From Gammaproteobacteria bacterium (GTDB lineage: Bacteria; Pseudomonadota; Gammaproteobacteria; Eutrophobiales; Eutrophobiaceae), in assembly GCA_004356415.1 (NCBI GenBank), contig SMWN01000094.1:1-5928 (forward strand): a stretch of 5,928 nucleotides of DNA. The letters run 5' to 3'. Positions 5,010 to 5,928 of this stretch are shown piece after piece. Within the stretch, counting starts at the first letter, position 1. Each line of letters starts with the position of its first letter. The position numbers were made by a program, and so were the translations under genes. The notes under the pieces were generated by a model. That model searched no databases. It was given only the letters and a program-made list of their open reading frames with translations, and had not been told where the DNA came from.

Positions 5010-5928
5010 GTGGGATATAAGAACACTTCAGCTTATCCGGCCAACCGATTACGGCGCATGCGTCGTAACGATTTCACTCGTCGATTGATGCAGGAAAATC
5101 ACTTGCTTGTCGACGACCTGATTTATCCCATGTTCATCATTGAAGGTAAACAAACGCGTGAACCGATTGATTCCATGCCTGGGATTGAGCGAGTAAGTAT
5201 TGATGAGTTGTTAAAGGAAGCAGCAGATCTGGTGAAACTGGGTATCCCCGCTGTTGCACTCTTTCCTGTTACCCCGGCAGATAAAAAATCTGAAGACGCA
5301 GCAGAAGCCTGGAACCCTGATGGGCTGGCACAAACAGCAGTCCGGGCACTGAAAGAAAAATTCCCTGATCTTGGTGTGATTACGGATGTTGCTTTGGATC
5401 CGTTCACGACACATGGTCAGGATGGTCTTGTTGATAGACAGGGTAATGAACAGGGATATGTGATGAATGATGAGACAGTTGAAGCGTTGGTTAAACAAGC
5501 ACTGTCGCACGCGGATGCTGGCGCGGATATTGTTGCACCTTCCGACATGATGGATGGGCGTGTGGGTGCGATTCGTACTGCACTGGAAAAGTCAGGCCAT
5601 CTTAATACGTGTATTCTTGCCTATTCTGCAAAATATGCGTCGAGTTTTTATGGACCTTTTAGAGATGCTGTCGGTTCCTCAGAAAATCTTGCAGGCGGTG
5701 ATAAAAAAACCTACCAGATGGATCCTGCAAACAGCGATGAAGCATTGCGTGAAGTCGAACTTGATGTGAATGAAGGTGCAGACATAGTCATGGTTAAACC
5801 GGCCATACTCTGTCTTGATGTCGTCAGGCGCGTTAAGGAAACATTCGCTATGCCCACTTTTGTCTATCAGGTCAGTGGAGAATATGCCATGCTCAAGGCA
5901 GCTTCGATGAATGGCTGGCTTGATGAAC
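5010..5928 (+). CDS. hemB: 5-aminolevulinate dehydratase (porphobilinogen synthase), N-terminal 306 residues; 3' end outside window
   Basis: Condenses two 5-aminolevulinate molecules to porphobilinogen in the cytoplasm, an early step of tetrapyrrole synthesis. The frame stays open from GTG at 5010 to the window edge (306 of about 335 expected codons). The GTG has AGGA seven bases upstream, and an in-frame TAG at 5004-5006 rules out a longer start. Family motifs are RRLM (24-27), PMFI.EG (40-46), SMPGI (55-59), ALFPV (83-87), APSDMMDGR (176-184), and the two active-site lysines K208 in YSAKYASSFYGPFR and K263 in MVKPA. The metal region reads DVALDPFTTHGQDG (126-139), with D130 and D138 where zinc enzymes carry cysteines. 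This marks the magnesium-type, zinc-independent HemB known from Pseudomonas and relatives. It is transcribed divergently from the hydroxylase gene. Confidence 0.96.
   Translation, partial: MGYKNTSAYPANRLRRMRRNDFTRRLMQENHLLVDDLIYPMFIIEGKQTREPIDSMPGIERVSIDELLKEAADLVKLGIPAVALFPVTPADKKSEDAAEAWNPDGLAQTAVRALKEKFPDLGVITDVALDPFTTHGQDGLVDRQGNEQGYVMNDETVEALVKQALSHADAGADIVAPSDMMDGRVGAIRTALEKSGHLNTCILAYSAKYASSFYGPFRDAVGSSENLAGGDKKTYQMDPANSDEALREVELDVNEGADIVMVKPAILCLDVVRRVKETFAMPTFVYQVSGEYAMLKAASMNGWLDE

Noticed and set aside
5123..5510. Two minus-strand frames (94 and 99 codons) opposite hemB
   Set aside because: Both are antisense to conserved HemB coding sequence and have no recognisable domains.

Overview
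The window looks like a chromosomal segment from a gammaproteobacterium with moderate to low GC content. This rests on the HemB metal-site signature (the DVALD..THGQDG type seen in Pseudomonas-like enzymes), a Cox15-type heme A synthase, and a B12-dependent ribonucleotide reductase with NrdR-like operators. No database search was possible, so the taxonomic call is an inference. I see no phage genes, insertion sequences, CRISPR repeats, tRNAs or rRNAs.

Layout from left to right. (1) Positions 1-1290, minus strand: the N-terminal 430 residues of an adenosylcobalamin-dependent (class II) ribonucleotide reductase, which runs off the left edge. (2) Positions 1291-1780: a 490-base divergent intergenic region. 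It holds a sigma70-like nrdJ promoter with two NrdR-box-like sites, two unexplained inverted repeats, and a pair of TATAAT hexamers in front of ctaA. (3) Positions 1781-2839, plus strand: complete heme A synthase, ctaA/COX15 type. (4) Positions 2862-3980 and 4015-4854, minus strand: a two-gene unit. The upstream gene is a membrane-bound di-iron fatty acid hydroxylase/sterol desaturase family protein. The downstream gene is an ArsM-like SAM methyltransferase with the three conserved cysteines of arsenite methyltransferases and a cysteine-ended tail. ctaA and the methyltransferase gene converge with only 22 bases between them. (5) Positions 4855-5009: a divergent promoter region. (6) Positions 5010-5928, plus strand: hemB (5-aminolevulinate dehydratase), starting at GTG and cut by the right edge after 306 codons.

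Two functional themes stand out. The plus-strand genes both serve heme: hemB makes porphobilinogen early in the pathway, and ctaA makes heme A for a terminal oxidase. The minus-strand pair is the least explained part. A methyltransferase with an arsenic-binding cysteine pattern is apparently co-transcribed with a lipid-modifying-type membrane oxygenase, and no arsR, arsB, arsC or radical-SAM arsS gene is visible in the window. The nrdJ gene appears to be an independent unit under NrdR control.
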